A stretch of DNA of 64,000 nt from Lachnospiraceae bacterium (GCA_015057865.1 SVDH01000012.1:1-64000); one strand, 5' to 3'. Positions 9,961-20,987 are shown, counted from the stretch's first letter. The notes: generated by a model from the sequence alone, not told the origin. Translations and numbers: made by a program.

Positions 9961-11721
9961 CTATAGAGCAGACTGATCCAGTCCTTCTTCTTCTGTCAGC
10001 AATTCTTTCACGATTTCTGTGATCTTTGTAAGATCTGCTTCGTCTTTTCCTTCCATGTTCAGAACCATTACAGGATCATGAAGGGAAGCGCGGAGCAACA
10101 GCCAGCCTGTCGGTTCTCCATCGAAGCGGATCCGCACACCTTCATAAGCCAGAGGCAGTGCATATCCTTTTTCCTCCGCTTTCTCTTTGAACCGTGCAAG
10201 GACATCTGTGCCATATGTACCGAAATCTTCTTCCAGGATTTTAAAACGGACTTCTCTGTCTGCACACTCCATCACAAGATTTGCGATCAGATGATCGATC
10301 GTTTCTCCTTTTTCCTTTGCTTTCGCGACTGCTGCCAGAAGCTTGACCGCCAGATAAGCGCCGTCATCCAGATAATAGTTTTCTTTCAGACACCCGTGTC
10401 CGGAAGTCTCCATCGCAAGCGGACTGTTTGTTCCAGCTGCATTCAGTTCTATACACTTGTCGATCACATTTTTATAGCCTCGCTTAAAGCAAAGATGCTT
10501 CAATCCCAGATCCTTTTCCAGGAAATCGGTCAGACGGTCAGATGTCACTGAATCCGTGATGATCGTACTTCCGGGATTCTCAGGTGCCAGGATCGCAGCC
10601 ATCATCGCGATGATCGCGTCACGGTTCAACGGTGTGCCGTCAGAAAGAACGGCTGACATCCGGTCAACATCGGTATCGAAGATCAGGCCAAGGTCTGCGT
10701 GATTCTCAAGCGTCGCTTTCACGATCGCGGCCATTGCTTCTTTGTTTTCCGGATTCGGCTCATGATTCGGGAACATGCCGTCCGGGTCTAAGAACTGGCT
10801 GCCGGTGGTATCTGCACCCAATACATCGAGAATCTTTGTCACAAAGAATCCCCCTGCACCGTTTCCGGCGTCTACCACGATATGCAGGCCTGAAAGCGGC
10901 CTGGTACCTTCTTGATCGGAACTGTCTCCTTCCGTTGAGATTTCTTTCGGAAGATCAGTTTCTACTGCATTGGCCGCCTCTTTATCTTCTCCCGGCACAC
11001 GTGTGATCGGCGCCGTTTCATCTTCCACTTCCGTTACAACCGGAAGATCTGCCGGCTCGAATCCCGTCTCTTTGCGGATCGCATTCGCCAGATTTGCTGC
11101 ATACAGCGTGATCAGGTCGAAGCTTCTCGGTCTGGGTGACAATCCCGTTCCTGTCGCCAGTACTTCATCTGCTTCGAGCTTTGCCGCGCGCAGCAGGATC
11201 TCTCTGATCTGTGACTTTTCAAGCCCGCCCTCTATTGTGAAAAACTTAATTCCGTTTCTGTGAAACGGCAGATGGCTTGCCGTGATCATGCAGCCGCCGT
11301 CATAGTTTGTCTCCGGATAGATCGTAGACATAAACATCGCCGGCGTCGATGCCATCCCGCAGTCAACTGCGCATGCATCACTCAATCGGATCCCCTGCAT
11401 GAACACTTCCATTATATCCGGTCCTGTGATACGGGAATCACGTCCTACGCCAACCTTCATCTCTGCAGGCTTCTTCCCGGTCTGGTCAGAAAGCCATCCC
11501 GCAAAAGCCATACCGATATAGCGGACTGCCGCCTCTGTCAGGTTCACAGCTTCCCCCTTCGGTCCCTCGCAGGCAACTCCGCGGATATCGCTGCCGTTTT
11601 GCAGCTTCAGATACGTTTTGCCAAGATCAGTTCCGGCAACATCTTCGTAAGAAATCTGAGGTGTCACTGCCTGTTCGGACTTCTCTTCCCGCTCTTTTTT
11701 CTTTTTCCCGAATTTCCACAT
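9961..11721 (-). CDS. Phosphomannomutase/phosphoglucomutase family protein
   Basis: TASHLPFHRNGIKFF phosphoserine loop, FDTDVDRMSAV metal loop, METSGHGC, RFDGEPTGWLLLRAS. Confidence 0.92.
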   Translation of the reverse strand: MWKFGKKKKEREEKSEQAVTPQISYEDVAGTDLGKTYLKLQNGSDIRGVACEGPKGEAVNLTEAAVRYIGMAFAGWLSDQTGKKPAEMKVGVGRDSRITGPDIMEVFMQGIRLSDACAVDCGMASTPAMFMSTIYPETNYDGGCMITASHLPFHRNGIKFFTIEGGLEKSQIREILLRAAKLEADEVLATGTGLSPRPRSFDLITLYAANLANAIRKETGFEPADLPVVTEVEDETAPITRVPGEDKEAANAVETDLPKEISTEGDSSDQEGTRPLSGLHIVVDAGNGAGGFFVTKILDVLGADTTGSQFLDPDGMFPNHEPNPENKEAMAAIVKATLENHADLGLIFDTDVDRMSAVLSDGTPLNRDAIIAMMAAILAPENPGSTIITDSVTSDRLTDFLEKDLGLKHLCFKRGYKNVIDKCIELNAAGTNSPLAMETSGHGCLKENYYLDDGAYLAVKLLAAVAKAKEKGETIDHLIANLVMECADREVRFKILEEDFGTYGTDVLARFKEKAEEKGYALPLAYEGVRIRFDGEPTGWLLLRASLHDPVMVLNMEGKDEADLTKITEIVKELLTEEEGLDQSAL

Positions 11722-11734
11722 ATAACCTATCCTT

Positions 11735-14140
11735 TCATGCAAATGTCACGATCGTAACGCCGACATCACCTTCGCCATAAGCGCCAAGATGATAATCTGC
11801 AACATATTTCTGACGTTTCAAATGCGCGTGTACCGCATTTCGCAATGCGCCGGTTCCTTTTCCGTGAACAATACGAACACTGTTTAAATGGGCAAGATAT
11901 GCATCATCCAGATACTTATCCAGCAATGGAATGGCTTCATCAACCGTTTTGCCGATCAGGTTCAGTTCTGCACTGACATTGGCAGATTTGTTCATCTTAA
12001 GCTCGCCCATGGCGCTTCCGTTTTTCCGGGCGGTATTCTTTTTCTTTTTGACCGCATACGGATTGTCATCCTCGATCAGAACCAGATCTTTAATATTGAC
12101 CTTATAGCGCAGGATTCCCATCTGTACCATCAGGTCGCCTTTTTTATCCGGCAGCGTGTGTACGACACCCTTCTGATTCATGCTTAAGACCTTCACATCA
12201 TCGCCGATCCTTAACTTGTTTGGATTCGGTATGTTGTGGTTCTCAGTCGCCTGTTTCTTCTGTAAGGACGCCTTCCCGCTGGCTGACTGCATTTTTTTGC
12301 GGACTGCTTCACGCTCCCGCTCCATCGCAGCCATGTCGGCATTTCCTGCTCCGTATTTATGGAAGTTCCGAATGGTCTGGTCAGCGACCTCTTTGGCCTC
12401 TCTTAAGATGCCTGCCGCCTCTTCATTCGCTTCCCTGATGATCTTTGCCTTGCGCTCCTCCAGGCGGTCTTTCTGCTCGGAAAGCTGCTTCTTTAACCGC
12501 TCCATCTCTTCACGGTAAGCGCTGATCTGCTCCTGATCCTTTTCCAGCTTTCTTCTGCTGTCCTCAAGATCTGCGATCACATCCTCGAAACTCTCTGTTT
12601 CCTGTGAGATCCTTTCCTTTGCATCTTCGATCAGGTGTTTCGGCAATCCGATCTTTTCCGATATCGCAAAGGCATTGCTCTTGCCGGGGATTCCGATCAA
12701 CAGATGATAGGTCGGACTGAGCGTCTCGACATCGAACTCACAGCATGCGTTTTCCACGCCTTCCGTGCCAAGCGCATAAAGCTTGAGCTCACTGTAATGT
12801 GTCGTCGCCATCGTCATGCTGCCACGTTCCCGCAGCGACTCTAAGATTGCCACTGCCAACGCCGCGCCTTCTTCCGGATCGGTTCCCGCGCAAAGCTCGT
12901 CGAACAATACGAGCGACTGGTCATTGGCGCCTTTTAAGATATTGACGATATTGGTCATATGGGAAGAAAACGTACTGAGGCTCTGCTCAATACTCTGCTC
13001 ATCTCCGATGTCCGCATAAATCTTCTGAAAAACAGGAAGCATCGACCGGTCGCCTGCCGGAATATGCAGGCCTGCCTGTCCCATCAGAGAAAACAACCCT
13101 ACCGTTTTCAACGAAACGGTCTTTCCGCCGGTATTCGGACCCGTTACGACAAGCACATGGAAGTTTTCTCCCATATAAACATCGATCGGAACAGCCTTTT
13201 TTTGATCCAGCAGCGGATGACGTCCCTTTCGGATCCTTAAAATCCCCTTGTCATTGAATTCAGGCCGCATGGCATTCTGATCCAATGCCAGTTTCCCCTT
13301 TGCAAAAATAAAATCCAGTTCTTTTAAAATCCGGAAATCCGCTTCCAATAACGCGGAATATTCATTCGTCTGTTCAGAGAGTTCCGCCAGGATCCTGTCG
13401 ATCTCTTCTGCCTCTTTTCCGAATGCTTCCCGCAGATCGTTGTTCAGCTTTACAACTGCCATCGGTTCCACAAAAAGTGTCGATCCGCTTGACGACTGAT
13501 CATGTACCATCCCGGGCACATCACCTTTATGCTCCGCCTTAACCGGCAGACAGTATCTGCCGTGACGCATCGTAATGATCGGATCCTGCAGATAGGTTCT
13601 TCCGGCATTGCTGTTTACGATCTGCTGGAGAGATGCACGGATCCTGTCATGGATCCCGCGGATGGATCTGCGGATCTGTCTGAGTGCCACAGATGCTTCA
13701 TCGCTGATCTCATCTTCTGCGATAATGCATCTTCTGATCTCCTCAGCCAAAGGCGTACACGGTTCCAACCCGTCAAACAGCCCCTGCAGCGAATCCGACG
13801 GCAGATCATCCCTGTCTTCCCGTCCGTATGCCTTTGCCCGTCTGGCCACTTCCAAAAGCCTTCCGACCTGCAACAGTTCTGCCGCGTTCAGTACACCTCC
13901 CATTTCAAGGCGCTTCAGCATTACGTTCGGATTTTTCATCCCTGCAAAAGATACATTTCCTTTGCGAAGGATCCGCGCAAGCGCATCTGAAGTCTCCTGC
14001 TGTGCACGCAGGATCTTTCCCAGATCACGCATCGGTTCCAGTTTCCTGCACAGCACGATACCGTCCTCAGAGGTTGCCCGTTCCGTAAGCATCTCTATGA
14101 TTTTGTCATATTCTAATATGTGGTAAACTTTCTTATTCAT
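11735..14140 (-). CDS. mutS2: Endonuclease MutS2
   Basis: VVTGPNTGGKTVSLKTVGL Walker A, LVLFDELCAGTDPEEG, C-terminal Smr domain (VRIVHGKGTGALRNAVHAHL). Confidence 0.96.
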   Translation of the reverse strand: MNKKVYHILEYDKIIEMLTERATSEDGIVLCRKLEPMRDLGKILRAQQETSDALARILRKGNVSFAGMKNPNVMLKRLEMGGVLNAAELLQVGRLLEVARRAKAYGREDRDDLPSDSLQGLFDGLEPCTPLAEEIRRCIIAEDEISDEASVALRQIRRSIRGIHDRIRASLQQIVNSNAGRTYLQDPIITMRHGRYCLPVKAEHKGDVPGMVHDQSSSGSTLFVEPMAVVKLNNDLREAFGKEAEEIDRILAELSEQTNEYSALLEADFRILKELDFIFAKGKLALDQNAMRPEFNDKGILRIRKGRHPLLDQKKAVPIDVYMGENFHVLVVTGPNTGGKTVSLKTVGLFSLMGQAGLHIPAGDRSMLPVFQKIYADIGDEQSIEQSLSTFSSHMTNIVNILKGANDQSLVLFDELCAGTDPEEGAALAVAILESLRERGSMTMATTHYSELKLYALGTEGVENACCEFDVETLSPTYHLLIGIPGKSNAFAISEKIGLPKHLIEDAKERISQETESFEDVIADLEDSRRKLEKDQEQISAYREEMERLKKQLSEQKDRLEERKAKIIREANEEAAGILREAKEVADQTIRNFHKYGAGNADMAAMEREREAVRKKMQSASGKASLQKKQATENHNIPNPNKLRIGDDVKVLSMNQKGVVHTLPDKKGDLMVQMGILRYKVNIKDLVLIEDDNPYAVKKKKNTARKNGSAMGELKMNKSANVSAELNLIGKTVDEAIPLLDKYLDDAYLAHLNSVRIVHGKGTGALRNAVHAHLKRQKYVADYHLGAYGEGDVGVTIVTFA

Positions 14141-14177
14141 CGATATCAATTCTATCATGTGCGCAAAATTGGCACAA

Positions 14178-14209
14178 GAAAAACAGCAGTCCTTTTACAG
14201 AACTGCTGT
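14178..14209 (-). terminator. Intrinsic terminator of the ribosomal superoperon after rplQ
   Basis: ACAGCAGT/ACTGCTGT stem with U-run on minus strand. Confidence 0.8.
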
Positions 14210-14237
14210 CTTTTCGTAAACCTTTTGTAATCTGATC

Positions 14238-14762
14238 TTATACCAGCTCGAGTACCACTTCCATCGCGCCGTCGCCCTTACGCGGTCCGATCTTGATGAT
14301 ACGGGTATAACCACCGTTGCGGTTCTCATACTTCGGAGCGATCTCTGTGAACAGTTTATCCACCAGATCAACCTCTTTACGGTCTCTCTTCTTCTCAGCC
14401 GGCTCTACTACCGGATACAGAACCTTCATGATCTCACGTCTAGCATGCAGACGGGACGGAAGATCCTTTTTGATGGTCTTGTCCACTTCTTCGTATACGG
14501 TACGCTTCTTGCCGTCAACAACCTCTTTGATCCGCTTTCCGTCAGCATCTTTCTTAGCGACTTTTGCTTTTACGGTAACTTCTTCAAAATTGTCTTTTTC
14601 TTTGACAGCCTTTGCGATCAGACGCTCAGCAACCTTGCGGACTTCCTTTGCTCTCGCTTCGGTCGTAATGATACGACCATTGTAAAGCAGTGCTGTTGTC
14701 TGGTTGCGCAGAAGCGCTTTTCTCTGGTCAGATGTTTTACCTAATTTACGATACTTTGCCAT
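14238..14762 (-). CDS. rplQ: 50S ribosomal protein L17
   Basis: [49 protein letters not shown]; lysine-rich internal extension. Confidence 0.97.
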   Translation of the reverse strand: MAKYRKLGKTSDQRKALLRNQTTALLYNGRIITTEARAKEVRKVAERLIAKAVKEKDNFEEVTVKAKVAKKDADGKRIKEVVDGKKRTVYEEVDKTIKKDLPSRLHARREIMKVLYPVVEPAEKKRDRKEVDLVDKLFTEIAPKYENRNGGYTRIIKIGPRKGDGAMEVVLELV

Positions 14763-14937
14763 GATTTCCTCCTCCTTAGGTACATCAGTCATCGCGCTTT
14801 GGTCATCTTACATGACTGATGCTCATGAATGTTGTCAGATCCTTTTCCCGGATCCTTTGGTTGATCGACAGATCGGATGCCTGTGGTCTTACTCCTCCTG
14901 CCGTATAGAAACAGATCTTCCTTTTGGGGATCTGTTC

Positions 14938-15900
14938 TTAAGCTTCTTCTCCCTGATTCAGGGAAAGGCCAAGCTCATTCAGCTTCGCAAGAACTTCCTC
15001 TAATGATTTACGGCCCAGGTTACGAACCTTCATCATATCGTCCTGTGTCTTATTGGTCAGCTCCTCTACCGTATTGATTCCGGCACGCTTGAGGCAGTTG
15101 TAAGAACGAACGGAAAGCTCCAGCTCATCAATGTTCATCTCAAGAACTTTCTCTTTTGATGTCTCATTGTTCTCGATCATGACCTCTGCTTCCTGTCCCT
15201 TTTCAGACAGGTCTACAAACAGGCTCAGATGCTCACTCAGAACTTTAGCAGCAAGGCTGACTGCATCGTCCGGACGCAGTGTTCCGTCTGTATATACCTC
15301 TAAAGTCAGTTTGTCATAGTCGGTCACATTTCCGACACGTGTATTCTCTACATTGAGATTTACACGCTCAACCGGTGTGTAGATCGAATCGATCGCGATG
15401 ACACCAATCGGTGTATCATCAGATTTATTACGATCCGCACTGACATATCCTCTGCCTTTTGTGATCGTCAGTTCCATGAACAATCTGCAATCTGAACCGC
15501 CATTTAAATGAGCGATCTCGAGATCTTTGTTAACCACTTCAATATCTGAATCTGCCTGAATATCGGCACCTGTTACAGTACCTTCTCCTTCAAACTCGAT
15601 GTAAGCAACTTTTGCTTCATCGGTTGAGCTGGTATTCTTCAGTGCGATTTCCTTGATATTCAGAATGATCTCTGTTACATCCTCTTTTACGCCCGGAATG
15701 GTTGAAAACTCATGCTGTACACCGTCAATCTTTACCTGACTGACAGCCGCACCCGGCAGAGAGGAAAGCATGATTCTGCGTAATGAGTTGCCCAGTGTTG
15801 TTCCATAACCTCTTTCAAGGGGCTCAACGACAAACTTTCCATATTTATTATCTTCTGAGATTTCAGCAATCTCAATTTTCGGTTTTTCAAAATCGAACAA
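14938..15900 (-). CDS. rpoA: DNA-directed RNA polymerase subunit alpha
   Basis: [32 protein letters not shown]-terminal [20 protein letters not shown]. Confidence 0.98.
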   Translation of the reverse strand: MFDFEKPKIEIAEISEDNKYGKFVVEPLERGYGTTLGNSLRRIMLSSLPGAAVSQVKIDGVQHEFSTIPGVKEDVTEIILNIKEIALKNTSSTDEAKVAYIEFEGEGTVTGADIQADSDIEVVNKDLEIAHLNGGSDCRLFMELTITKGRGYVSADRNKSDDTPIGVIAIDSIYTPVERVNLNVENTRVGNVTDYDKLTLEVYTDGTLRPDDAVSLAAKVLSEHLSLFVDLSEKGQEAEVMIENNETSKEKVLEMNIDELELSVRSYNCLKRAGINTVEELTNKTQDDMMKVRNLGRKSLEEVLAKLNELGLSLNQGEEA

Positions 15901-15922
15901 CGCAAGCCCTCCTTATGTACTA

Positions 15923-16516
15923 TTACTTGGAATACAACTCGACGATCAGCATCTCATCAACAGGAACGTCAATCATGCTGCGCTTCGGAATCTCCTTTAC
16001 AGTGCCGCTTAAGTTCTCCTGATCAGACTCCAGCCACTCCGGAACGATACGGCTGCCTGTTACTTCAAGGATATCTTTATAGCGCTGCATTGTCTTGCAT
16101 TTTTCTTTGATCTCGATCACATCACCGGCTTTTACCTGGTAGGACGGAATCTGTACACGCTTGCCGTTTACCAGAACATGTCTGTGATCAACAATCTGTC
16201 TCGCCTCTTTACGGGTTCTTGCGAAGCCCAGACGAAATACAACATTGTCCAGTCTGCACTCAAGCATTGCCATCAGGTTCTCACCTGTCATGCCTTTCAT
16301 GCGGTCTGCCTTCTCATAGTAGTTATGGAAAGGTTTCTCCAGAACGCCATAAATGAATTTGGCTTTCTGCTTCTCACGCAGCTGAAGACCGTAATCAGAA
16401 ATCTTACGGCTGGAACGCTTCAGCGTACGATTGGATTTCTTATCGATGCCAAGATAAGCCGGCTCCAGGCCGAGTGATCTGCATCTTTTCAGAACAGGTA
16501 CTCTATTTACTGCCAT
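15923..16516 (-). CDS. rpsD: 30S ribosomal protein S4
   Basis: MLECRLDNVVFRLGFARTRKEARQIVDHRHVLVNGK. Confidence 0.98.
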   Translation of the reverse strand: MAVNRVPVLKRCRSLGLEPAYLGIDKKSNRTLKRSSRKISDYGLQLREKQKAKFIYGVLEKPFHNYYEKADRMKGMTGENLMAMLECRLDNVVFRLGFARTRKEARQIVDHRHVLVNGKRVQIPSYQVKAGDVIEIKEKCKTMQRYKDILEVTGSRIVPEWLESDQENLSGTVKEIPKRSMIDVPVDEMLIVELYSK

Positions 16517-16542
16517 TTTGGCTACCTCCTAATAAATCAGAA

Positions 16543-16938
16543 CTATACGCGACGACGTTTTGGCGGGCGGCATCCGTTATGCGGTACTGGTGTAACGTCT
16601 GTGATGCTTAATACCTGCAGACCATTTGCACCCAGTGCACGGATTGCTGCTTCTCTTCCTGAACCCGGACCCTTTACAAATACGTCCACAGTCTTCAGAC
16701 CATGGATCAGAGCCGCTTTTGTCGCAGTCTCTGCTGCCATCTGTGCAGCATATGGAGTAGATTTCCTTGAACCTCTGAATCCAAGACCACCGGCACTTGC
16801 CCATGACAGAGCATTGCCCTGTGCATCCGTTAATGTAACGATTGTATTGTTGAAGGAAGCCTGGATATGTGCCTGTCCATGTTCAACGTTTTTCTTTACG
16901 CGTCTTGTAGTTGATCTTCTCGCAACTTTTTTCGCCAT
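16543..16938 (-). CDS. rpsK: 30S ribosomal protein S11
   Basis: [58 protein letters not shown]. Confidence 0.98.
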   Translation of the reverse strand: MAKKVARRSTTRRVKKNVEHGQAHIQASFNNTIVTLTDAQGNALSWASAGGLGFRGSRKSTPYAAQMAAETATKAALIHGLKTVDVFVKGPGSGREAAIRALGANGLQVLSITDVTPVPHNGCRPPKRRRV

Positions 16939-16965
16939 AATAAAACTAACCTACTTTCTTAACTT

Positions 16966-17334
16966 TTATTTTTTCTTGTTTGCAACGGTTCTTCTCGGAC
17001 CTTTTCTTGTCCGCGCATTCGTCTTGGTCTTCTGGCCGCGAACCGGCAGACCCTTTCTGTGACGGATTCCGCGATAGCATCCGATTTCCTGCAGTCTCTT
17101 GATGTTCATCGCTACTTCACGACGCAGATCACCTTCTACGACCTGAGTCTGATCGATCACATCACTGAGACGCTTTACTTCTTCGGCCGTCAGATCTTTG
17201 CAACGGGTGTCCGGATCAACGCCTGCTTCCGCGATGATGCGCTTAGCGCTGGAAACACCGATTCCATAGATATAAGTAAGACCGATCTCTACACGTTTGT
17301 CTCTTGGTAAATCGACACCTGCAATACGAGCCAT
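16966..17334 (-). CDS. rpsM: 30S ribosomal protein S13
   Basis: [56 protein letters not shown]. Confidence 0.98.
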   Translation of the reverse strand: MARIAGVDLPRDKRVEIGLTYIYGIGVSSAKRIIAEAGVDPDTRCKDLTAEEVKRLSDVIDQTQVVEGDLRREVAMNIKRLQEIGCYRGIRHRKGLPVRGQKTKTNARTRKGPRRTVANKKK

Positions 17335-17480
17335 GTGTGTTCATACCTCCATTGATTCTTTGTTTCGGTTTTTTGTTCCATACAGCCAGGCCCTCATACA
17401 GCTCCGGAATACTCCGGCCTGAAATGTGTGTATGCACCAGCACTGTATTTTCGCTTTCCGCGTCCTCGGTATCAAAACGC

Positions 17481-17503
17481 AAAAAAGCCAGTGGAATCCA
17501 CTG
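17481..17503 (-). terminator. Terminator-like hairpin inside the rpmJ-rpsM gap
   Basis: RNA CAGUGG-AUU-CCACUG then GGCUUUUUU; preceded by a second hairpin CAGCAGU-UAAU-ACUGCUG (17516-17533). Confidence 0.6.
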
Positions 17504-17574
17504 TTTTATGAATAACAGCAGTATTAACTGCTGCAGCCGCCTTCATAATAAATAAGAAAAAAGATTTGTTAGAA

Positions 17575-17688
17575 TCATCCCTGACGCTGTTTATGCTTCG
17601 GGTTTTCGCAGATGATTCGGATACGACCTTTGCGCTTAATGACTTTGCACTTTTCGCACATCGGCTTCACTGATGAACGTACTTTCAC
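17575..17688 (-). CDS. rpmJ: 50S ribosomal protein L36 (zinc-ribbon form, GTG start)
   Basis: Minus reading: (M)[36 protein letters not shown], 37 aa; AGGAGG RBS upstream; GTG start, so absent from ORF track. Confidence 0.96.
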   Translation of the reverse strand: MKVRSSVKPMCEKCKVIKRKGRIRIICENPKHKQRQG

Positions 17689-17794
17689 AGTATCTTCCTC
17701 CTTTCTCAAAACATCCGGAAATACGCATAGTACTCCCTTGTTCTTTTAAAGCGTCGGTAAAGATTATAGCATGACGCCAAACAGAATACAAGTA

Positions 17795-18013
17795 TTATTT
17801 TGCACGCCAGATAATGCGTCCTTTTGAAAGATCATAGGGGGAAAGCTCCAGAGTAACTTTGTCTCCCGGCAGGATCCGGATAAAGTTCATACGCAGCTTG
17901 CCGCTGATATGTGCCAGTACCTCATGACCGTTTTCCAGCTCTACCTGAAACATTGCATTCGGGAGTTTTTCTTTTACAATTCCCTCTACTTCAATGACAT
18001 CCGCTTTTGACAT
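17795..18013 (-). CDS. infA: Translation initiation factor IF-1
   Basis: [72 protein letters not shown]. Confidence 0.98.
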   Translation of the reverse strand: MSKADVIEVEGIVKEKLPNAMFQVELENGHEVLAHISGKLRMNFIRILPGDKVTLELSPYDLSKGRIIWRAK

Positions 18014-18017
18014 TCAA

Positions 18018-18290
18018 CTAAACCTCCGCTTGTTTATATAATCTCAATGCCCTTTTCATCGTGAGATCCGTACACTCGCCGAGTGCTTCTCTCACATCCT
18101 CCGGCAGATGGATGATCGGCTGTATATGCCGTCTGTTCTTTTTCTTGGGACGATCTAATGTCCTGCTTTCTCCATCGGCAAGAAGAACCTCTTCGTCATC
18201 ACTTGCGATGATGACATATATCTTTCCTTTGTCGTGACCGCAGAGGGAAACGCAAAGCTTCCCTCTGAGGTCCGTATCATATGTTTTCAT
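18018..18290 (-). CDS. KOW-domain RNA-binding protein
   Basis: GHDKGKIYVIIASDDEEVLLADGESRTLDRPKKKNRRHIQ; located between adk and infA. Confidence 0.85.
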   Translation of the reverse strand: MKTYDTDLRGKLCVSLCGHDKGKIYVIIASDDEEVLLADGESRTLDRPKKKNRRHIQPIIHLPEDVREALGECTDLTMKRALRLYKQAEV

Positions 18291-18931
18291 CAGCCTACGA
18301 TTCCGATAATGTCAGCAAATACTTTATCCATCGGCTGTGTACCGTCTACGGATGAAAGGATTCCCTCATTTTTATAGTAATCGATCAACGGCTGTGTCTG
18401 CTCATGATATACATTCAGACGGTTCTGAACAGTCTCCGGTTTGTCGTCATCACGAAGGATGATCTCAGAACCGCAGCGGTCGCAGATACCTTCTTTTTTC
18501 GGCGGGATGTTGATGATATGATAAGTTGCTCCACATCCTAAGCATGCACGTCTTCCGCCCATTCTCTCAACGATCTGTGCATCGTTTACTTCGATATCGA
18601 TCGCGTAATCCATCTTCTGTCCGATCGCATTCAGTGCTTCTGTCAAAGCCTCTGCCTGCGGGATCGTTCTTGGGAAACCATCCAGGATAAAACCGTTTGC
18701 ACAGTCTTCTTTCTGGATCCGGTCTACTACCAGGTCACAAACAAGCTCATCCGGCACCAGCTCTCCGGCATCCATATAGCCTTTTGCTTTTTTGCCAAGC
18801 TCTGTTCCTTCTTTGATATTCGCACGGAAAATGTCTCCGGTGGAAATATGCGGAATGCTGAACTTATCTGCGATCTGCTTTGCCTGTGTGCCTTTTCCTG
18901 CGCCGGGTGCGCCAAGCATGATGATTTTCAT
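18290..18931 (-). CDS. adk: Adenylate kinase
   Basis: [38 protein letters not shown]; zinc-finger lid CLGCG...CDRCG. Confidence 0.98.
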   Translation of the reverse strand: MKIIMLGAPGAGKGTQAKQIADKFSIPHISTGDIFRANIKEGTELGKKAKGYMDAGELVPDELVCDLVVDRIQKEDCANGFILDGFPRTIPQAEALTEALNAIGQKMDYAIDIEVNDAQIVERMGGRRACLGCGATYHIINIPPKKEGICDRCGSEIILRDDDKPETVQNRLNVYHEQTQPLIDYYKNEGILSSVDGTQPMDKVFADIIGIVG

Positions 18932-19016
18932 ATGGTTACCTCCCGTCTATGCATAAATGTATTGCATGAAACACCTTTAGGGAAGCACAGGATGCGTACT
19001 TCCCTATTATTTTTGG

Positions 19017-20339
19017 TTATGAATTCAGGAAACCTGAATAATTCCGAACCAGCATCTGTGAATCGATCTGCTTTAAAGTCTCAATAACAACACCGACGAT
19101 AATGATCAGTGAGGTGCCGCCGAATGAGATCGACGCATTAAAGAATCCCTCAAAGAAGATCGGTATGATCGCAACGATCGACAGACCGCACGCTCCGATA
19201 AAGATGATATATCCGAGCATTGTCTGCAGATAATCACTGGTTGGTTTGCCCGGGCGGATACCCGGAATAAAGCCACCGGATTTTTTCATGTTGTTTGCGA
19301 CTTCCAACGGATTGAATGTAATCGTCGTATAGAAGTAAGCAAACGCGATGATCAGCAGGACATATACTGCCAGGCCGATCGTATAAACCGGTCTTGCAGG
19401 ATCGCACCAGTTCGACTGACTTAACATGTTCAGGATGAATCCGCCGGGACCGCCCGGATTCTTTCCGAGCAGCTGCGTGATCACTACCGGGAACATCATG
19501 ATCGACTGTGCGAAGATGATCGGGATAACGCCTGCTGTGTTGACACGAAGCGGAATATGTGAGGAGTTTCCTCCAACCTGTGTTCTTCCTCCGAATACTT
19601 TTCTGGAGTACTGAACCGGAATCCGACGCTCCGCGCCCTGCAGCATAACAACCAGAATGATGACTGCCAGGATGATCGCAATGATGATCGCGCCTGCAAG
19701 GATCATGTTCTGAATGTTTTTGCCGATGACAAACTGCTGCCATAACGCACGCAGATCATACGGGATACGGGAAATGATGTTGATCGTCAAAACGATGGAA
19801 ATACCGTTTCCGACGCCCTTTTCCGTGATCCGCTCACCAATCCACATCAGCGTTGTCGAGCCTGCTGTCAGTGCTGCAACTGCCATAATGATATGCAGCG
19901 CATCGTACTGAATCAGATATCCCTGTCTGCCGAAGCCAACAGCCATAGCGATAGACTCGCCAAGAGAAAGAGCAACGGTCAGATAACGCGTGATCGCCGT
20001 CATCTTTTTCCGTCCTTCTTCTCCTTCTTTATGCCATTCCTCAAATTTCGGAATCGCAATGGTCAGAAGCTGCATGATGATCGATGATGTGATGTATGGC
20101 GTAATGTTCAATGCGAAGATTGACATGTTTTCAAAAGATCCACCGGTGATCGCATCAAAGAATCCCAGATTGCCGCCACTGCCAAGATTTGCTTCCATCC
20201 ACTGTTTGAAAAACTCGCCATTAACCCCTGGCATCGGAATCTGACTTCCGATTCGGATCACCACCAGCATCAGAAATGTAAAGATCAGACGCTGGCGAAT
20301 CTCCGGTGTTTTAAAAGCATTTTTGATTTTGGTCAGCAT
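19017..20339 (-). CDS. secY: Preprotein translocase subunit SecY
   Basis: IGSQIPMPGVN, MGIGERITEKGVGNGIS-type segment, KSGGFIPGIRPGKPTSDYL. Confidence 0.98.
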   Translation of the reverse strand: MLTKIKNAFKTPEIRQRLIFTFLMLVVIRIGSQIPMPGVNGEFFKQWMEANLGSGGNLGFFDAITGGSFENMSIFALNITPYITSSIIMQLLTIAIPKFEEWHKEGEEGRKKMTAITRYLTVALSLGESIAMAVGFGRQGYLIQYDALHIIMAVAALTAGSTTLMWIGERITEKGVGNGISIVLTINIISRIPYDLRALWQQFVIGKNIQNMILAGAIIIAIILAVIILVVMLQGAERRIPVQYSRKVFGGRTQVGGNSSHIPLRVNTAGVIPIIFAQSIMMFPVVITQLLGKNPGGPGGFILNMLSQSNWCDPARPVYTIGLAVYVLLIIAFAYFYTTITFNPLEVANNMKKSGGFIPGIRPGKPTSDYLQTMLGYIIFIGACGLSIVAIIPIFFEGFFNASISFGGTSLIIIVGVVIETLKQIDSQMLVRNYSGFLNS

Positions 20340-20782
20340 TAAACTACCTCTGCACTTCCCCCAGCAGCTTCGATTTTTTCCTTAGCGGATGCTGAAAATG
20401 CGTTTGCCTGTACAGTGAGCTTTTTGGTCAGCTCGCCGTTGCCCAGAATTTTAACTCCATCTCTCGGATTGCGTACGATTCTGGTCTCAACAAGCATGTC
20501 CACTGTAACAACCGTGCCGTCTTCGAACCGCTCAAGAGCAGCTACATTTACCGGGATGATCTCTTTTGCGTTGATATTTGTAAAGCCTCGTTTCGGAATC
20601 CGGCGATATAAAGGCATCTGTCCACCTTCAAATCCCGGTCTCGGAGCTCCGCCCGAACGAGCTTTCTGGCCCTTATGTCCTTTGCCGGCTGTCTTGCCGT
20701 TTCCGGAACCATGGCCTCTGCCCCTTCTGAAATTATTGCTGTGCTTGGAGCCTTCCGCCGGACTTAAATTTGATAAATCCAT
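20339..20782 (-). CDS. rplO: 50S ribosomal protein L15
   Basis: [44 protein letters not shown]. Confidence 0.98.
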   Translation of the reverse strand: MDLSNLSPAEGSKHSNNFRRGRGHGSGNGKTAGKGHKGQKARSGGAPRPGFEGGQMPLYRRIPKRGFTNINAKEIIPVNVAALERFEDGTVVTVDMLVETRIVRNPRDGVKILGNGELTKKLTVQANAFSASAKEKIEAAGGSAEVV

Positions 20783-20804
20783 CATGGTACCTCCTTCTCC
20801 TATC

Positions 20805-20987
20805 TTATACTTCTTCTACTTCTACAAGATGTTTCACCTGGAATACCATGCCGCGGATTGCCGGATTGTCCGGTTTTTCAACAGTTGCATGCATTTTACG
20901 CAGTCCAAGCGCTTCTATGGTTTTTTTATGCTTTGGTTTTGCACCGATCGGTGACTTAACCAATGTGATCTTTAATGTATCAGCCAT
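20805..20987 (-). CDS. rpmD: 50S ribosomal protein L30
   Basis: [51 protein letters not shown]. Confidence 0.97.
   Translation of the reverse strand: MADTLKITLVKSPIGAKPKHKKTIEALGLRKMHATVEKPDNPAIRGMVFQVKHLVEVEEV

Noticed and set aside
14238-14762. Frameshift or fusion in rplQ because of extra length
   Set aside because: Both conserved ends are in one frame with no internal stop; an ordinary in-frame insertion.
19234-19743. 169-aa minus-strand ORF inside secY
   Set aside because: Out-of-frame shadow of secY.
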